NCBI GenBank assembly: GCA_902598525.1
Contig: CACKBZ010000003.1
Span: 84,152 to 148,151, forward strand
DNA: 64,000 nt
Source: an uncultured Bacteroidota bacterium
GTDB taxonomy: Bacteria > Bacteroidota > Bacteroidia > Flavobacteriales > Flavobacteriaceae
Direction: 5' to 3'
Shown here: positions 54,560-64,000 of the stretch, in pieces
How the letters are laid out: every line of letters starts with the position of its first letter
Numbering within the stretch: the first letter of the stretch is position 1
Position numbers and translations under genes: made by a program
The notes under the pieces: generated by a model
Database searches by the model: none
The model's input: the letters and a program-made list of their open reading frames with translations, nothing else
Told to the model about the DNA's origin: nothing

Positions 54560-55630
54560 CTATATAAACGGGGTTTTCACAACCTCTAATTCGATTAAAT
54601 TGTTTCTGATTTTTAAATATATTTCTTTTAGAGAAATATTATTTTCTATGTATGCAAGACCAATACCTTTCTTTAGAACTGGAGAAAATGTTCCAGAAGT
54701 TACTACTCCTATATGATTTTCTGATTTGTCAAAAATTTCATAACCTTTTCTAGGAATACCTTTATCATTAATTATAAATCCAACTAATTTTTTCTTAACT
54801 CCATTTTCAATTTGTTTTTTAATTGACTCCGAACCAATAAAATTTGTATCTAATTTTGTTATCCATCCAAGGTTTGCTTCAATTGGGGTTACTAATTCAT
54901 TTATGTCGTTTCCATATAGACAATAACCCATTTCTAATCTTAATGTATCTCTGGCAGCAAGACCTATTGGCTTAACTTCAAAATCTTTAACATTAAAGAG
55001 CTCATCCCAAATTTTTTCAACATTTTCATTAGATATATATAGCTCAAAACCTCCTGATCCTGTATAACCTGTCTTAGATATTATTACATTATCAATTCCT
55101 GCAAATGTTCCCAATATGAATGAATATTTTGATAAAGATTTTAAATCTTCTTTGGTAAATCTTTGACATAATAAGTTTGCCTTTGGTCCTTGAACAGCAA
55201 GAAGAGATATTCTATCTGATATATTATTAATGGAACAACTGTAATTTTTATTGAGACTTTTAATCCAATTTAGGTCTTTTTCTATGTTAGAGGCATTAAC
55301 AACCAATAAATATTTTTCTTCATCTATTTTGTAAACTATTAAATCATCAATTATCCCTCCATTATCCTTTACTAAACAGTTATATTGAGCCTTTCCAGGT
55401 TTTAGTTTCATGATATCATTTGAGCAAATAAATTGAATAAACTTAGTGGAATTCTTACCAGATATCTCAAATTCACCCATATGAGAAACATCAAATACCC
55501 CAACATTTTCTCTTACATAATTATGCTCATCAGTGACTGAGCTGTAACTCAGGGGCATCCTAAACCCTGCAAAATCAACGATTTTTGCTCCTAAACTTAT
55601 ATGCTTTTCTAATAAAACTGTTTTTTTCAT
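54560..55630 (-). CDS. gcvT: Glycine cleavage system T protein
   Basis: GcvT transfers the aminomethyl group from H-protein to tetrahydrofolate. The 356-aa protein has FDVSHMGEFEISG near residue 46, TGYTGSGGFELYI near 190 and RDTLRLEMGYCLYGND near 226, all typical. The ATG at 55630 overlaps the thrC stop by one base (TGATG); a TTG codon one position upstream is less likely. No gcvH or gcvP is adjacent, and no glycine riboswitch is visible, consistent with its place inside another operon. Confidence 0.97.
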   Translation of the reverse strand: MKKTVLLEKHISLGAKIVDFAGFRMPLSYSSVTDEHNYVRENVGVFDVSHMGEFEISGKNSTKFIQFICSNDIMKLKPGKAQYNCLVKDNGGIIDDLIVYKIDEEKYLLVVNASNIEKDLNWIKSLNKNYSCSINNISDRISLLAVQGPKANLLCQRFTKEDLKSLSKYSFILGTFAGIDNVIISKTGYTGSGGFELYISNENVEKIWDELFNVKDFEVKPIGLAARDTLRLEMGYCLYGNDINELVTPIEANLGWITKLDTNFIGSESIKKQIENGVKKKLVGFIINDKGIPRKGYEIFDKSENHIGVVTSGTFSPVLKKGIGLAYIENNISLKEIYLKIRNNLIELEVVKTPFI

Positions 55631-56934
55631 CAATCTTTATGCATAAGATATTCTTTTAGCTCAGAATAACTTTTCATTGTTTTAGCACTTTTTTCTCTAT
55701 CCATTATTGATTTAATTGAGTCTGGATACTCTAATTGTGATTTAATGCTATTTTCAACAGTATCTTTAAATTTAATTGGATGTGCTGTAGAAACAAATAA
55801 ACCATTAAAATTATTTAAATTGTTCTCTTGAATATATTTTTTTAGTCCAAGATATCCAATTGCAGAATGAGGATCAGTAATGTAATTGTTATGTTGATTT
55901 AATTTTTCAATACAATCTACAGTAGATTTGTCGTCAAAACTATATCCAGATATATTCTCTCTAATCTTCTGTAAATCATTATTAAAAATTTTCTGAATTC
56001 TTATAAAGTTACTGGGTTCTGAAACATCCATAGCATTGGAAATTGTATTTTTAGTTTTTAATGGCTCATAAATCCCTTCTCTAATATATCTTGGAATTGT
56101 ATCATTAACATTTGTAGATGCAACAAAATGTTTGATAGGAAGACCCATTGACTGTGCCAAAATACCAGCACATATATTGCCAAAGTTTCCACTGGGAACT
56201 GAATAAATATTTGGATTCGTATTTTCTATTTTTTTTGATGCTAAAAAATAGTAGAACATTTGAGGTAGCCATCTTGCAACATTAATAGAGTTAGCTGAGG
56301 TCAATGAAATCTTCTGATTTATATCATTATCATTAAATGCATTTTTTACCATTGACTGGCATAAATCAAAATCACCTTCAACTTCAATTGCCTGGACGAA
56401 AGAGGAATTTGTAGTAATTTGCTTTTCTTGGACTTCACTAATTTTACCCTTGGGATACAATATACAGACATCAATATCTTTTGTACCTGAAAATCCATTT
56501 GCAACAGCTCCTCCAGTATCACCTGATGTTGCTACTAAAACAGTCATTTTTTTTGAGCTATTATTTTCTTTAAAATAGTCTAAACATAATGCCATAAATT
56601 TTGCACCTACATCCTTGAATGCCAGAGTAGGTCCATGAAATAATTCTAAAGAATAAATTGAATTTTCAATTTCTTTTACAGGGATTTCAAATGAAATTGT
56701 ATTTGATATAATATCAATTAATCTATTTTTTGGTATTTCATTTCCGATGTACTCCTTAATAACTTCATAGCATAACTCTACATCATCTATATTATTTATA
56801 GACTTTAACAATTTACTAGACAAACAAATCTCTTCTTCGGGAAAATAAAGACCTTTGTCCGGAGCCAAACCATTTATTACAGCATCTCTAAAAGATGTTG
56901 GCGCTGAGTTATGATTTAAACTAATATATTTCAT
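55630..56934 (-). CDS. thrC: Threonine synthase
   Basis: ThrC converts O-phosphohomoserine to threonine with PLP. The 434-aa protein has the PLP-lysine region FHGPTLAFKDVGAKFM near residue 104 (K of FKD), ATSGDTGGAVANGF near 140 and SVPSGNFGNICAG near 242. It follows thrB directly and overlaps gcvT by one base. Confidence 0.98.
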   Translation of the reverse strand: MKYISLNHNSAPTSFRDAVINGLAPDKGLYFPEEEICLSSKLLKSINNIDDVELCYEVIKEYIGNEIPKNRLIDIISNTISFEIPVKEIENSIYSLELFHGPTLAFKDVGAKFMALCLDYFKENNSSKKMTVLVATSGDTGGAVANGFSGTKDIDVCILYPKGKISEVQEKQITTNSSFVQAIEVEGDFDLCQSMVKNAFNDNDINQKISLTSANSINVARWLPQMFYYFLASKKIENTNPNIYSVPSGNFGNICAGILAQSMGLPIKHFVASTNVNDTIPRYIREGIYEPLKTKNTISNAMDVSEPSNFIRIQKIFNNDLQKIRENISGYSFDDKSTVDCIEKLNQHNNYITDPHSAIGYLGLKKYIQENNLNNFNGLFVSTAHPIKFKDTVENSIKSQLEYPDSIKSIMDREKSAKTMKSYSELKEYLMHKD

Positions 56935-57858
56935 CTAATCTAATACTTTGATTCCTTTTGGATTTACCTTAGATATAAAGCTGTCATAATCAATATTTAA
57001 TTTATCTAGATGACTAGATATATTATTTAGAATAATTTTAGAAGTTTCACTATTGTTTGATAAGGCAAAAATGGAGGGTCCTGAGCCAGAAATACCGCAA
57101 GATACTGCGCCACATTCAGTTGATATTCTTTTAATTGATTCAAATTCAGGAATTAATTTATATCTATCAGGTTCTACCACCTCATCTACTACGCTTCTTG
57201 ACATTAGATCAAAATCTTCTGAGTATAAACTACTTATAAAAGCACCTAGATTAGCAGACTGTTGTATCATCTTTTCAATTTTTACTTTTTTCTTGACAAC
57301 ACTTCTTGAATCTGAAGTCTTTATTTCAATATTTGGCCTAATTATTACTACCTCTAAAGACTTAGGAGAAGGAAGTTTAATGATGTCTAAATCAGAGATA
57401 GATCTCACCAAAGTTATTCCACCTAAAATTATAGGTGCAACATTGTCTGCATGATAGGATCCGCTAACAAAATTCTCACCTTCCATAGAGAATCTGACCA
57501 AATCTAAATTATTAAAATGTGAATTTAAAAGTTGATTAATAGCATAAACTGTTCCAGCAGAACTTGCTGCAGAGCTTCCAATTCCACTTCCAGGTTTAAT
57601 CCCTTTTTTTATAATTATTTTAAAACCAAAATCTATATCAATACTTTCTAACATAGCTTTTGCAGCTATTCCAGCAACGTTCTGATCAATTTTATTGGAA
57701 ATATTATAATTGTCTAAAGATTCTATTTCCAATCCAATAGATTTAGTCTTGTGAACTTCTATTTCATCTCCTCGATTCTCTAGGCAAACTCCAAGTACAT
57801 CATATCCACAAGATAAATTTGTGACACTACCTGGTGAAAAAACTTTTATACTATCCAT
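56935..57858 (-). CDS. thrB: Homoserine kinase
   Basis: This GHMP-family kinase phosphorylates homoserine. The start MDSIKVFSPGSVTNLSCGYD (ATG at 57858) is chosen; it gives 307 aa and overlaps thrA by 8 nt, whereas a longer frame to 57939 has no family sequence. The ATP-binding GHMP loop KPGSGIGSSAASSAG lies near residue 89 and the late GISGSGPSIFALS near 258. It lies between thrA and thrC in the usual thrABC order. Confidence 0.97.
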   Translation of the reverse strand: MDSIKVFSPGSVTNLSCGYDVLGVCLENRGDEIEVHKTKSIGLEIESLDNYNISNKIDQNVAGIAAKAMLESIDIDFGFKIIIKKGIKPGSGIGSSAASSAGTVYAINQLLNSHFNNLDLVRFSMEGENFVSGSYHADNVAPIILGGITLVRSISDLDIIKLPSPKSLEVVIIRPNIEIKTSDSRSVVKKKVKIEKMIQQSANLGAFISSLYSEDFDLMSRSVVDEVVEPDRYKLIPEFESIKRISTECGAVSCGISGSGPSIFALSNNSETSKIILNNISSHLDKLNIDYDSFISKVNPKGIKVLD

Positions 57859-60295
57859 TTTCTTGACTAGCTTTAATAATATCAGCAAAAACTCCAGATG
57901 CAGTAAACTCTCCACCAGCTCCTGCTCCTTTGACAACAAGTGGAGACTCTTTATATCTTTCAGTAAAGAATACTGTTATATTATCACTTCCTACAAGATT
58001 GTAGAATGGATGATCATTTGGAACAGCCTCTAAACCAACACTAGCTATACCATTATCAAGCTTTGCAACAAATTTTAATCTACAGTTCTTCTCTTTGGCA
58101 TCATTTAATATTCGATTAAAATGATCCTTATTATTTTTTAGAGATAAAATAAATTCATCTTTAGAATTAGTGTTTATTGATTCAGTTGGTAAGAAATGAT
58201 TCTTTTCTACTTCATCATATTCAAGGTTAAATCCACTCTCTCTGGCAAGAATTAAAATTTTTCTACTAACATCAACACCACATAAATCAATTTTTGGATC
58301 AGGTTCAGTATATCCTAATTTAACTGCATGAGAAACTATATCATGGAAAGTATCTTCCTCTTGAAAGCTGTTAAAGATATAGTTTAGTGTACCAGATAAA
58401 ACTGCTTCAATTTTCAAAATCTTATCTCCAGAATTTATTAGATTTTTTAGTGTACTAATAACTGGAAGAGCTGCTCCAACATTAGTTTCATATAAAAATG
58501 CAGCATTATTCCTTCTAGATAATTTTCTTAATTCTTTATATTTATCTAAAGTTCCAGAGTTTGATATTTTATTGCAAGTAATAACTCCAATACCATTCTT
58601 TAAATAGCTATTATATGTCAATGGGATTGTTTCACTTGCAGTATTATCGATAAATAAGCTATTCCTTCTATTAAGTTCAATTATAGTTTTTTGGAAAAAA
58701 TCTTTATCAGCTTTAGTATCTGAATTGGTTAATACTTTTGACCAATTGTTTAGGTCGATTTCTTGCTTAGAAATTAACATCTTCTTGGAGTTGGATATAC
58801 CTAAAACCTTCAGGTTTAGTCCAAGATTTTTCGAAATAAAATCTTTTTGATTCTTTATCTGTTCAAGCAAATAACCTCCAACATTTCCAACACCAGTTAT
58901 AAAAAGATGTATATCTTTTAAGTCTTTTTCAAAAAAGCTCTCATGTAATGCATTTAAAGCTTTCTTAGCGTTATTTTTATCTATTATTATAGATATATTT
59001 CTCTCTGATGCACCCTGTGCAATTGCTCTGACATTTATACTATTATTACCCAGTGAATTAAATAATTTTCCACTTATACCTTTCTTACTTTTCATTTTAT
59101 CACCAACAATTGCAATATTAGCAAGATTTGATTCAATTTGAGATTTATTTATTTTTTGTTGTGATATTTCAAATTCAAATTCTTCATCAACAACTTTTTT
59201 AGCTAGATCTGCATCATTTGAATCAATAGCTATACATATTGAGAATTCTGAAGAAGCTTGTGTAATCATTATAACATTAATATTATTAGATGATAAGACC
59301 TCGAAAAATCTTTTTGAAAATCCTGGAACTCCCACCATTCCAGAACCCTCAAAATTTAATATTGAAATATTCTCAATATGACTTATTCCTTTAACTATTT
59401 CATCATTATCTAATTTAGTAGAGTTTGAAATGCAAGTACCCTCCTCATCAGGTTTAAATGTATTCTTAATAAAAACAGGAATATTATCTTCTATTAATGG
59501 TTGAAGAGTAGGGAAGTATATTACTTTAGCTCCAAAGAAAGATAACTCCATGGCTTCCTTATAAGATAAATATGCAATTGGTGATGCATTTTTTACAATT
59601 TTTGGGTTAGCACTGAATACACCACTAACATCTGTCCATATCTCTAACACTTTTGCATTTAGATATTTAGCGTAGATTGCTGCACTATAATCTGAACCAC
59701 CTCTACCAAGGTTAGAGGTTTTACCTTCTTGATTTGAACAAATATATCCTGGAGAAATTATCAACTTAGATTTTATTGAACCCACTATTTTATCAATCGA
59801 ATCAGATGTTTTTTCATCATCTAATTGAATATTTGTATTAGAATCTTTGGTAAAAATTAATTCTCTTGAATCAATATGGGATATATCTAGTCCTTTCTGT
59901 CTTAATATTTCATAAATAATATTACTAGATAAAATTTCACCTAATGTTAAAACTTTAGATTTTTTTTCATTACTAACTTCACCAGTCTCAGAAATTAAGT
60001 TTAGAAGATCATCTAGTTCATTTAAGTTATCTCTTAAAAATTTTTTAAGTGATGTTTGATTATTATAATGACACATATCTGTAATTACTTGTAGATGTCT
60101 TTGTTCAATCTCAGTAATTATATCACTTGCTGATTCCCCATTTTTGTTTAGACACTTTTGAAGAAGATTTGTTATACCACTTAAAGCTGATACAACTATA
60201 AATAAAGGCTCATCATTACTCTTTAAAATCGATATTACTTTATCAATTGATCTTGAATCAGCGACTGAAGTACCACCAAATTTTAGAACTTTCAA
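57851..60295 (-). CDS. thrA: Bifunctional aspartokinase / homoserine dehydrogenase
   Basis: ThrA performs the first and third steps of threonine/methionine synthesis. The 814-aa protein has the aspartokinase start KVLKFGGTSVADSRS, RGGSDYSAAIYA near residue 210, two ACT-type regulatory regions (~310-460) that bind threonine, and the C-terminal dehydrogenase with ITGVGNVGGYLLEQ near 468 and GTLNYIFNSF near 638. The start is TTG at 60295, embedded in TTGA with the clpC stop. Confidence 0.98.
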   Translation of the reverse strand: MKVLKFGGTSVADSRSIDKVISILKSNDEPLFIVVSALSGITNLLQKCLNKNGESASDIITEIEQRHLQVITDMCHYNNQTSLKKFLRDNLNELDDLLNLISETGEVSNEKKSKVLTLGEILSSNIIYEILRQKGLDISHIDSRELIFTKDSNTNIQLDDEKTSDSIDKIVGSIKSKLIISPGYICSNQEGKTSNLGRGGSDYSAAIYAKYLNAKVLEIWTDVSGVFSANPKIVKNASPIAYLSYKEAMELSFFGAKVIYFPTLQPLIEDNIPVFIKNTFKPDEEGTCISNSTKLDNDEIVKGISHIENISILNFEGSGMVGVPGFSKRFFEVLSSNNINVIMITQASSEFSICIAIDSNDADLAKKVVDEEFEFEISQQKINKSQIESNLANIAIVGDKMKSKKGISGKLFNSLGNNSINVRAIAQGASERNISIIIDKNNAKKALNALHESFFEKDLKDIHLFITGVGNVGGYLLEQIKNQKDFISKNLGLNLKVLGISNSKKMLISKQEIDLNNWSKVLTNSDTKADKDFFQKTIIELNRRNSLFIDNTASETIPLTYNSYLKNGIGVITCNKISNSGTLDKYKELRKLSRRNNAAFLYETNVGAALPVISTLKNLINSGDKILKIEAVLSGTLNYIFNSFQEEDTFHDIVSHAVKLGYTEPDPKIDLCGVDVSRKILILARESGFNLEYDEVEKNHFLPTESINTNSKDEFILSLKNNKDHFNRILNDAKEKNCRLKFVAKLDNGIASVGLEAVPNDHPFYNLVGSDNITVFFTERYKESPLVVKGAGAGGEFTASGVFADIIKASQENG

Positions 60296-62844
60296 GAAGC
60301 AACTTCTTTTTTATTTATTAGTAAAGTTAAATGATCATCTTCAGATTTGTAATCTATTAGAAGTTTATCACCTTGCTTAATTTTATCAGAGACTAGATTT
60401 TCAGCTATAAGGTCTTCAATGTATTTTTGGATCATTCTATTTAATGGCCTTGCACCATTTTTTTCATCAAAACCTTTTTCACAGATAAATGATTTTGCTT
60501 TGGAGGATACAGATAAATCATATCCAATACCATTGACTCTTTCAATTAATTTATCCAGTTCAATTGAAACAATTTTATTTATCTCTTTTATTGAGAGTGA
60601 ATTAAAGATAATGCACTCATCAATTCTATTGAGAAATTCCGGTGCAAAAGTATTTTTAAGTGCTCTCTGAATAACCTTTTGCTCAACTTTGGAGGTCTGG
60701 TCCAGGGATGATTTTGTTTCAAATCCAACACCAACTCCAAAATCGTTAATTTGTTTGACTCCAATGTTTGAGGTCATTATAATAATCGTATTTTGAAAAT
60801 TAACTTTCCTTCCAACACTATCAGTAAGAAATCCATCATCTAAAATTTGTAGTAACATACTGTAAATATCTGGGTGTCCTTTTTCAATTTCATCAAATAG
60901 TACAACTGAGTATGGTCTTCTTTTTACTTTCTCAGTAAGTTGCCCACCTTCTTCGTATCCAACATATCCAGGAGGCGCACCTATTAACCTTGAAACTGAG
61001 AACTTTTCCATATACTCACTCATATCAATTCTGATTAAGTTTTCCTCAGACTCAAAAATTTCTGATGCAAGAACTTTAGCAAGTTGAGTTTTACCTACAC
61101 CGGTTTGACCCAGAAAAATAAATGACCCAATAGGTCTGTTGGGTGAATTTAAGCCAGCCCTGTTCCTTTGAATTGATTTAACAACTTTAGATACTGCCTC
61201 ATCTTGACCTATTATTTTATCTTTTATTATTTTTTCAAGTTTTGACAACTTATTTCTTTCAGTCGATAAAATCTTATTGACAGGAATATTTGTCATCATT
61301 GAAACTACATCCGCTATTTGATCTTCATCAACAGTGACTCTATTTAATTTAGATTCTTCATGCCACCTATTTTGTGCCTCAAACAATTTTTTCTCAACTC
61401 TCTTTTCATCATCTCTTAATTTAGCAGCTTCTTCATACTTTTGTTTTTTTACAACAGAATTTTTAAGTTCTCTAACATCTTCAAGTTGTTTCTCCATGAG
61501 AATAACATCCTCAGGAACATCCATATTATTTATGTGAGCTCTTGATCCAGACTCATCTAAAGCATCAATAGCTTTATCTGGTAGAAATCTGTCGGTAATA
61601 TATCTTTGTGACAATTCAACACAAGCAACAAGAGCTTCATCTGTATAGTTAACATTATGGTGTGATTCATACCTATCTTTGATATTTCTCAATATTTCAA
61701 CAGTCTCATCTTTGCTAGTTTCCTCTACCAGAATTTTTTGAAATCTTCTTTCGAGAGCACCATCCTTTTCTATATGTTGGCTGTATTCGTTTAATGTTGT
61801 TGCTCCGATACATTGAATTTCCCCCCTGGCAAGAGCAGGTTTAAACATATTTGATGCATCAAGACTTCCAGTTGCTCCACCTGCACCAACTATAGTATGA
61901 ATTTCGTCTATGAACAAAATAATATTCCTATTTTTTTCGAGTTCATTCATAACTGCTTTCATTCTCTCTTCAAATTGTCCTCTATATTTAGTACCAGCAA
62001 CTAAACTAGCTAAATCTAAGGTTATTACTCTTTTACCATACAATACTCTTGATACTTTTTTTTGTATTATTCTAAGAGCCAGACCTTCAGCAATTGCAGA
62101 TTTACCTACTCCAGGTTCACCAATCAATAATGGATTATTCTTCTTTCTTCTACTTAAAATTTGAGATACTCTTTGAATTTCTTTATCTCTTCCAACAACC
62201 GGGTCCAATTTGTTTTCTTCAGCAAGAGAAGTAATATCTCTTCCAAAATTATCTAGAACAGGTGTCTTAGTGTTTGATGTTGATTTTGTTTTTTGAGTTG
62301 AAGAAAATGGATTTTTTGAAGAATCATCAGTTTCATCTTTTTCATCTGGAAAAGCAGAGGATGATGGGTAATCAATGATATCATCAGAACTACTTTTATT
62401 AATCATGGTCTTAAACTTATCTTTTACATTATCATAACTTATATCCATTTTTGTTAGAATTTTAGTTAGAGGATCATTGTCATTTCTTAAAATACACAAT
62501 AGTAGATGGGCAGTATTTATATTGGAGCTTTGAAATAATTTTGCTTCTAAGAAAGTTGTTTTGAGTGCTCTCTCTGCCTGTCTTGTCAAATGTAGATTTT
62601 TCTTTTCATTTAATTTAAGTGATGAGGCATCTATAATTGCAGGATTAAGCAATTCAATCTTCTTTCTTAATTCATTTAGGTCAATTTCAATAGAGTTCAA
62701 TATTGATATTGCCTTACCACCCCCATCTCTTAAAATACCTAGAAGAAGATGTTCTGTGCCAATCTGTTTATGGCCGAGTCTTAAAGCCTCCTCTTTACTG
62801 TAAGAAATTACGTCTTTTACTCTTGAAGAAAAATTATCATCCAT
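60292..62844 (-). CDS. clpC: ClpC AAA+ unfoldase (Clp protease ATPase subunit)
   Basis: ClpC unfolds substrates for ClpP. The 850-aa protein has two Clp N repeats (residues ~1-145), AAA domain 1 with GEPGVGKSAIAEGLA near 235, a UVR/middle domain (KYEEAAKLRDDEKRVEKKL near 455) and AAA domain 2 with LGQTGVGKTQLAKVLA near 573. A VGF tripeptide in the second AAA domain (GVGVGFETK near 704) fits a ClpP-binding loop. The gene leads the operon with the threonine genes, overlapping thrA by 4 nt. Confidence 0.97.
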   Translation of the reverse strand: MDDNFSSRVKDVISYSKEEALRLGHKQIGTEHLLLGILRDGGGKAISILNSIEIDLNELRKKIELLNPAIIDASSLKLNEKKNLHLTRQAERALKTTFLEAKLFQSSNINTAHLLLCILRNDNDPLTKILTKMDISYDNVKDKFKTMINKSSSDDIIDYPSSSAFPDEKDETDDSSKNPFSSTQKTKSTSNTKTPVLDNFGRDITSLAEENKLDPVVGRDKEIQRVSQILSRRKKNNPLLIGEPGVGKSAIAEGLALRIIQKKVSRVLYGKRVITLDLASLVAGTKYRGQFEERMKAVMNELEKNRNIILFIDEIHTIVGAGGATGSLDASNMFKPALARGEIQCIGATTLNEYSQHIEKDGALERRFQKILVEETSKDETVEILRNIKDRYESHHNVNYTDEALVACVELSQRYITDRFLPDKAIDALDESGSRAHINNMDVPEDVILMEKQLEDVRELKNSVVKKQKYEEAAKLRDDEKRVEKKLFEAQNRWHEESKLNRVTVDEDQIADVVSMMTNIPVNKILSTERNKLSKLEKIIKDKIIGQDEAVSKVVKSIQRNRAGLNSPNRPIGSFIFLGQTGVGKTQLAKVLASEIFESEENLIRIDMSEYMEKFSVSRLIGAPPGYVGYEEGGQLTEKVKRRPYSVVLFDEIEKGHPDIYSMLLQILDDGFLTDSVGRKVNFQNTIIIMTSNIGVKQINDFGVGVGFETKSSLDQTSKVEQKVIQRALKNTFAPEFLNRIDECIIFNSLSIKEINKIVSIELDKLIERVNGIGYDLSVSSKAKSFICEKGFDEKNGARPLNRMIQKYIEDLIAENLVSDKIKQGDKLLIDYKSEDDHLTLLINKKEVAS

Positions 62845-63030
62845 TGTCTATCAAATTTGTTGACTAAAATATACCATTAATATAAATTAACAAAGAAAAT
62901 AGTTATACTAATTGTTTATTTTGAGATAAAACTTTTCAATTAATAATGTTAATAAATAATTTTTTTTTATCTCAGTTTTTTCCGACAAAATACTAGTCAT
63001 TTTTCTATTTTAGCATTAAGAATCTAGCAT
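62845..63030. other. Divergent clpC/gyrA intergenic region
   Basis: 186 bp, strongly AT-rich, must hold both promoters. TATTTTAG at 63008-63015 resembles a -7 element for gyrA; none is exact for clpC. The dnaK/lon motif TGACATAATG is absent here. No RNA gene or repeat was seen. Confidence 0.35.
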
Positions 63031-64000
63031 ATGGAAAAAGAAAAATTAATCCCTATAAAAATTGAAGATGAAATGAAGTCAGCCTACATTGACTATTCGA
63101 TGTCGGTTATTGTTTCAAGAGCTTTACCAGATGTTAGGGATGGTCTTAAACCGGTTCACAGGAGAGTTCTTTTTGGTATGAATGAAATGGGTGTAAGATC
63201 TTCTTCTGCTTATAAAAAGTCTGCAAGAATTGTGGGAGATGTTATGGGTAAATATCATCCTCATGGGGATAGTTCTGTTTATGATACTATGGTTAGAATG
63301 GCCCAAGAATGGTCTCTTAGATATATTCTAGTTGATGGACAAGGTAACTTTGGTTCTGTCGATGGAGACAGTCCTGCTGCGATGAGGTATACAGAGGCAA
63401 GAATGCAAAAAATATCTGAAGAACTTTTATCAGATATTGATAAAGAAACTGTAGACTTTCAATTAAACTTTGATGATACGATTTTGGAGCCTACTGTTCT
63501 TCCAACCAGAGTTCCAGCTTTACTAATAAATGGTGCATCAGGTATAGCTGTAGGTATGGCTACTAACATGCCCCCTCATAATTTGTCTGAGGTTATTGAT
63601 GGTATTATACAGTATATAGACAATAATGATATATCTATTGACGAACTTATTCAATGCGTCAAAGCACCAGATTTTCCAACTGGTGGAACAATTTATGGTT
63701 ATGATGGCGTAAAAGAAGCATTCCATACTGGTAAAGGTAGAATAGTCATGAGGGGTAAAGCAATTATTGAGAATGTTAATGACAGAGAATGTATAATTGT
63801 TTCTGAGATTCCATATCTGGTAAATAAAGCCGAAATGATAAGAAAAACAGCTGAACTAATAAATGATGGAAAAATTGAGGGAATCTCAACTATCAGAGAT
63901 GAATCAGATAGAAAAGGTATGAGAATTGTATATGTCCTTAAAAGAGATGCAATTCCGAATATAGTTCTGAATAAATTATATAAATTCACTCCATTACAGT
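63031..64000 (+). CDS. gyrA: DNA gyrase subunit A, partial (N-terminal third)
   Basis: GyrA cuts and rejoins DNA during supercoiling. The visible 323 residues contain [20 protein letters not shown] near 22, the quinolone region [17 protein letters not shown] near 77-93 and the catalytic tyrosine in MRYTEARM near 121. The serine and aspartate of the quinolone region are the wild-type, drug-sensitive residues. The gene runs off the window edge. Confidence 0.98.
   Translation, partial: MEKEKLIPIKIEDEMKSAYIDYSMSVIVSRALPDVRDGLKPVHRRVLFGMNEMGVRSSSAYKKSARIVGDVMGKYHPHGDSSVYDTMVRMAQEWSLRYILVDGQGNFGSVDGDSPAAMRYTEARMQKISEELLSDIDKETVDFQLNFDDTILEPTVLPTRVPALLINGASGIAVGMATNMPPHNLSEVIDGIIQYIDNNDISIDELIQCVKAPDFPTGGTIYGYDGVKEAFHTGKGRIVMRGKAIIENVNDRECIIVSEIPYLVNKAEMIRKTAELINDGKIEGISTIRDESDRKGMRIVYVLKRDAIPNIVLNKLYKFTPLQ

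Noticed and set aside
54560..55700. Glycine riboswitch upstream of gcvT
   Set aside because: The gcvT start overlaps the thrC stop, leaving no leader for a riboswitch.

Overview
The window is a gene-dense, AT-rich piece of a bacterial core chromosome. It almost certainly comes from a marine-type flavobacterium (Bacteroidota, Flavobacteriia). The evidence for this is: promoters of the Bacteroidota pattern (TTTG, about 19 nt, TAnnTTTG); almost no Shine-Dalgarno sequences; the short Bacteroidota form of RNA polymerase omega; a TonB-linked outer-membrane receptor; BamD and MsrB lipoproteins; a DUF3822-like gene beside rsmD; and a DnaX without a zinc knuckle. Gaps are tiny, many genes overlap by 1-30 nt, and no mobile element, prophage, CRISPR array, tRNA or rRNA was seen. 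The compactness suggests a streamlined genome (inference).

Layout. 1-5.2 kb: partial panB, divergent from dnaK; dnaK is followed by a hot-dog thioesterase, an unusual PAS-UbiA prenyltransferase fusion and a CPBP membrane protease. 5.2-9.8 kb: acetyltransferase, fumC, an unlisted 52-aa membrane protein and a TonB-type outer-membrane protein. 9.9-15.7 kb: one long leftward operon, rplS-icd-murQ-DUF6095-thrS-infC-rpmI-rplT, in which infC starts at a non-ATG codon. 15.7-17.5 kb: trmD and a frameshifted DegS-like protease. 17.6-20.6 kb: acetyltransferase-mltG converging on dnaA. 20.7-25.5 kb: thioesterase, ribD, acetyltransferase-prmC-ligA. 25.5-33.4 kb: bamD-rpoZ-coaBC-recN, a 26-aa microprotein coupled to fabI-coaE, then a frameshifted sensor kinase with its response regulator. 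33.4-38 kb: xerD, aroQ, lpdA-msrB, an MFS transporter. 38.1-43 kb: lon-cmk and rpsA with a clear terminator. 43.1-48.6 kb: one rightward operon, pyrR-pyrB-pdxH-sixA-ppk1-ppx. 48.6-52.5 kb: dnaX, the RNase P RNA gene rnpB (opposite strand, 3' end overlapping rsmD), rsmD, DUF3822 and a membrane-anchored unknown. 52.6-53.8 kb: kdsB and an acyltransferase. 53.8-62.8 kb: one leftward operon, clpC-thrA-thrB-thrC-gcvT-yebC. 63-64 kb: the first third of gyrA.

How it fits together. Most genes are housekeeping: translation (infC, thrS, L35, L20, L19, S1, TrmD, PrmC, RsmD, RNase P), replication (DnaA, DnaX, LigA, GyrA, XerD, RecN), proteostasis (DnaK, Lon, ClpC, a DegS-like protease), cofactors (PanB, CoaBC, CoaE, RibD, PdxH), envelope (MltG, MurQ, BamD, KdsB, FabI) and central metabolism (FumC, Icd, Lpd).

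The less ordinary signals are: the PAS-prenyltransferase fusion; a TGACATAATG motif shared by the dnaK and lon upstream regions; two small membrane proteins with good promoters or translational coupling; the rnpB/rsmD overlap; apparently leaderless rpsA and dnaX transcripts; the ATT/ATA start of infC; and two genes each broken by one extra base in an A/T run. No wholly new multi-gene system was recognised.
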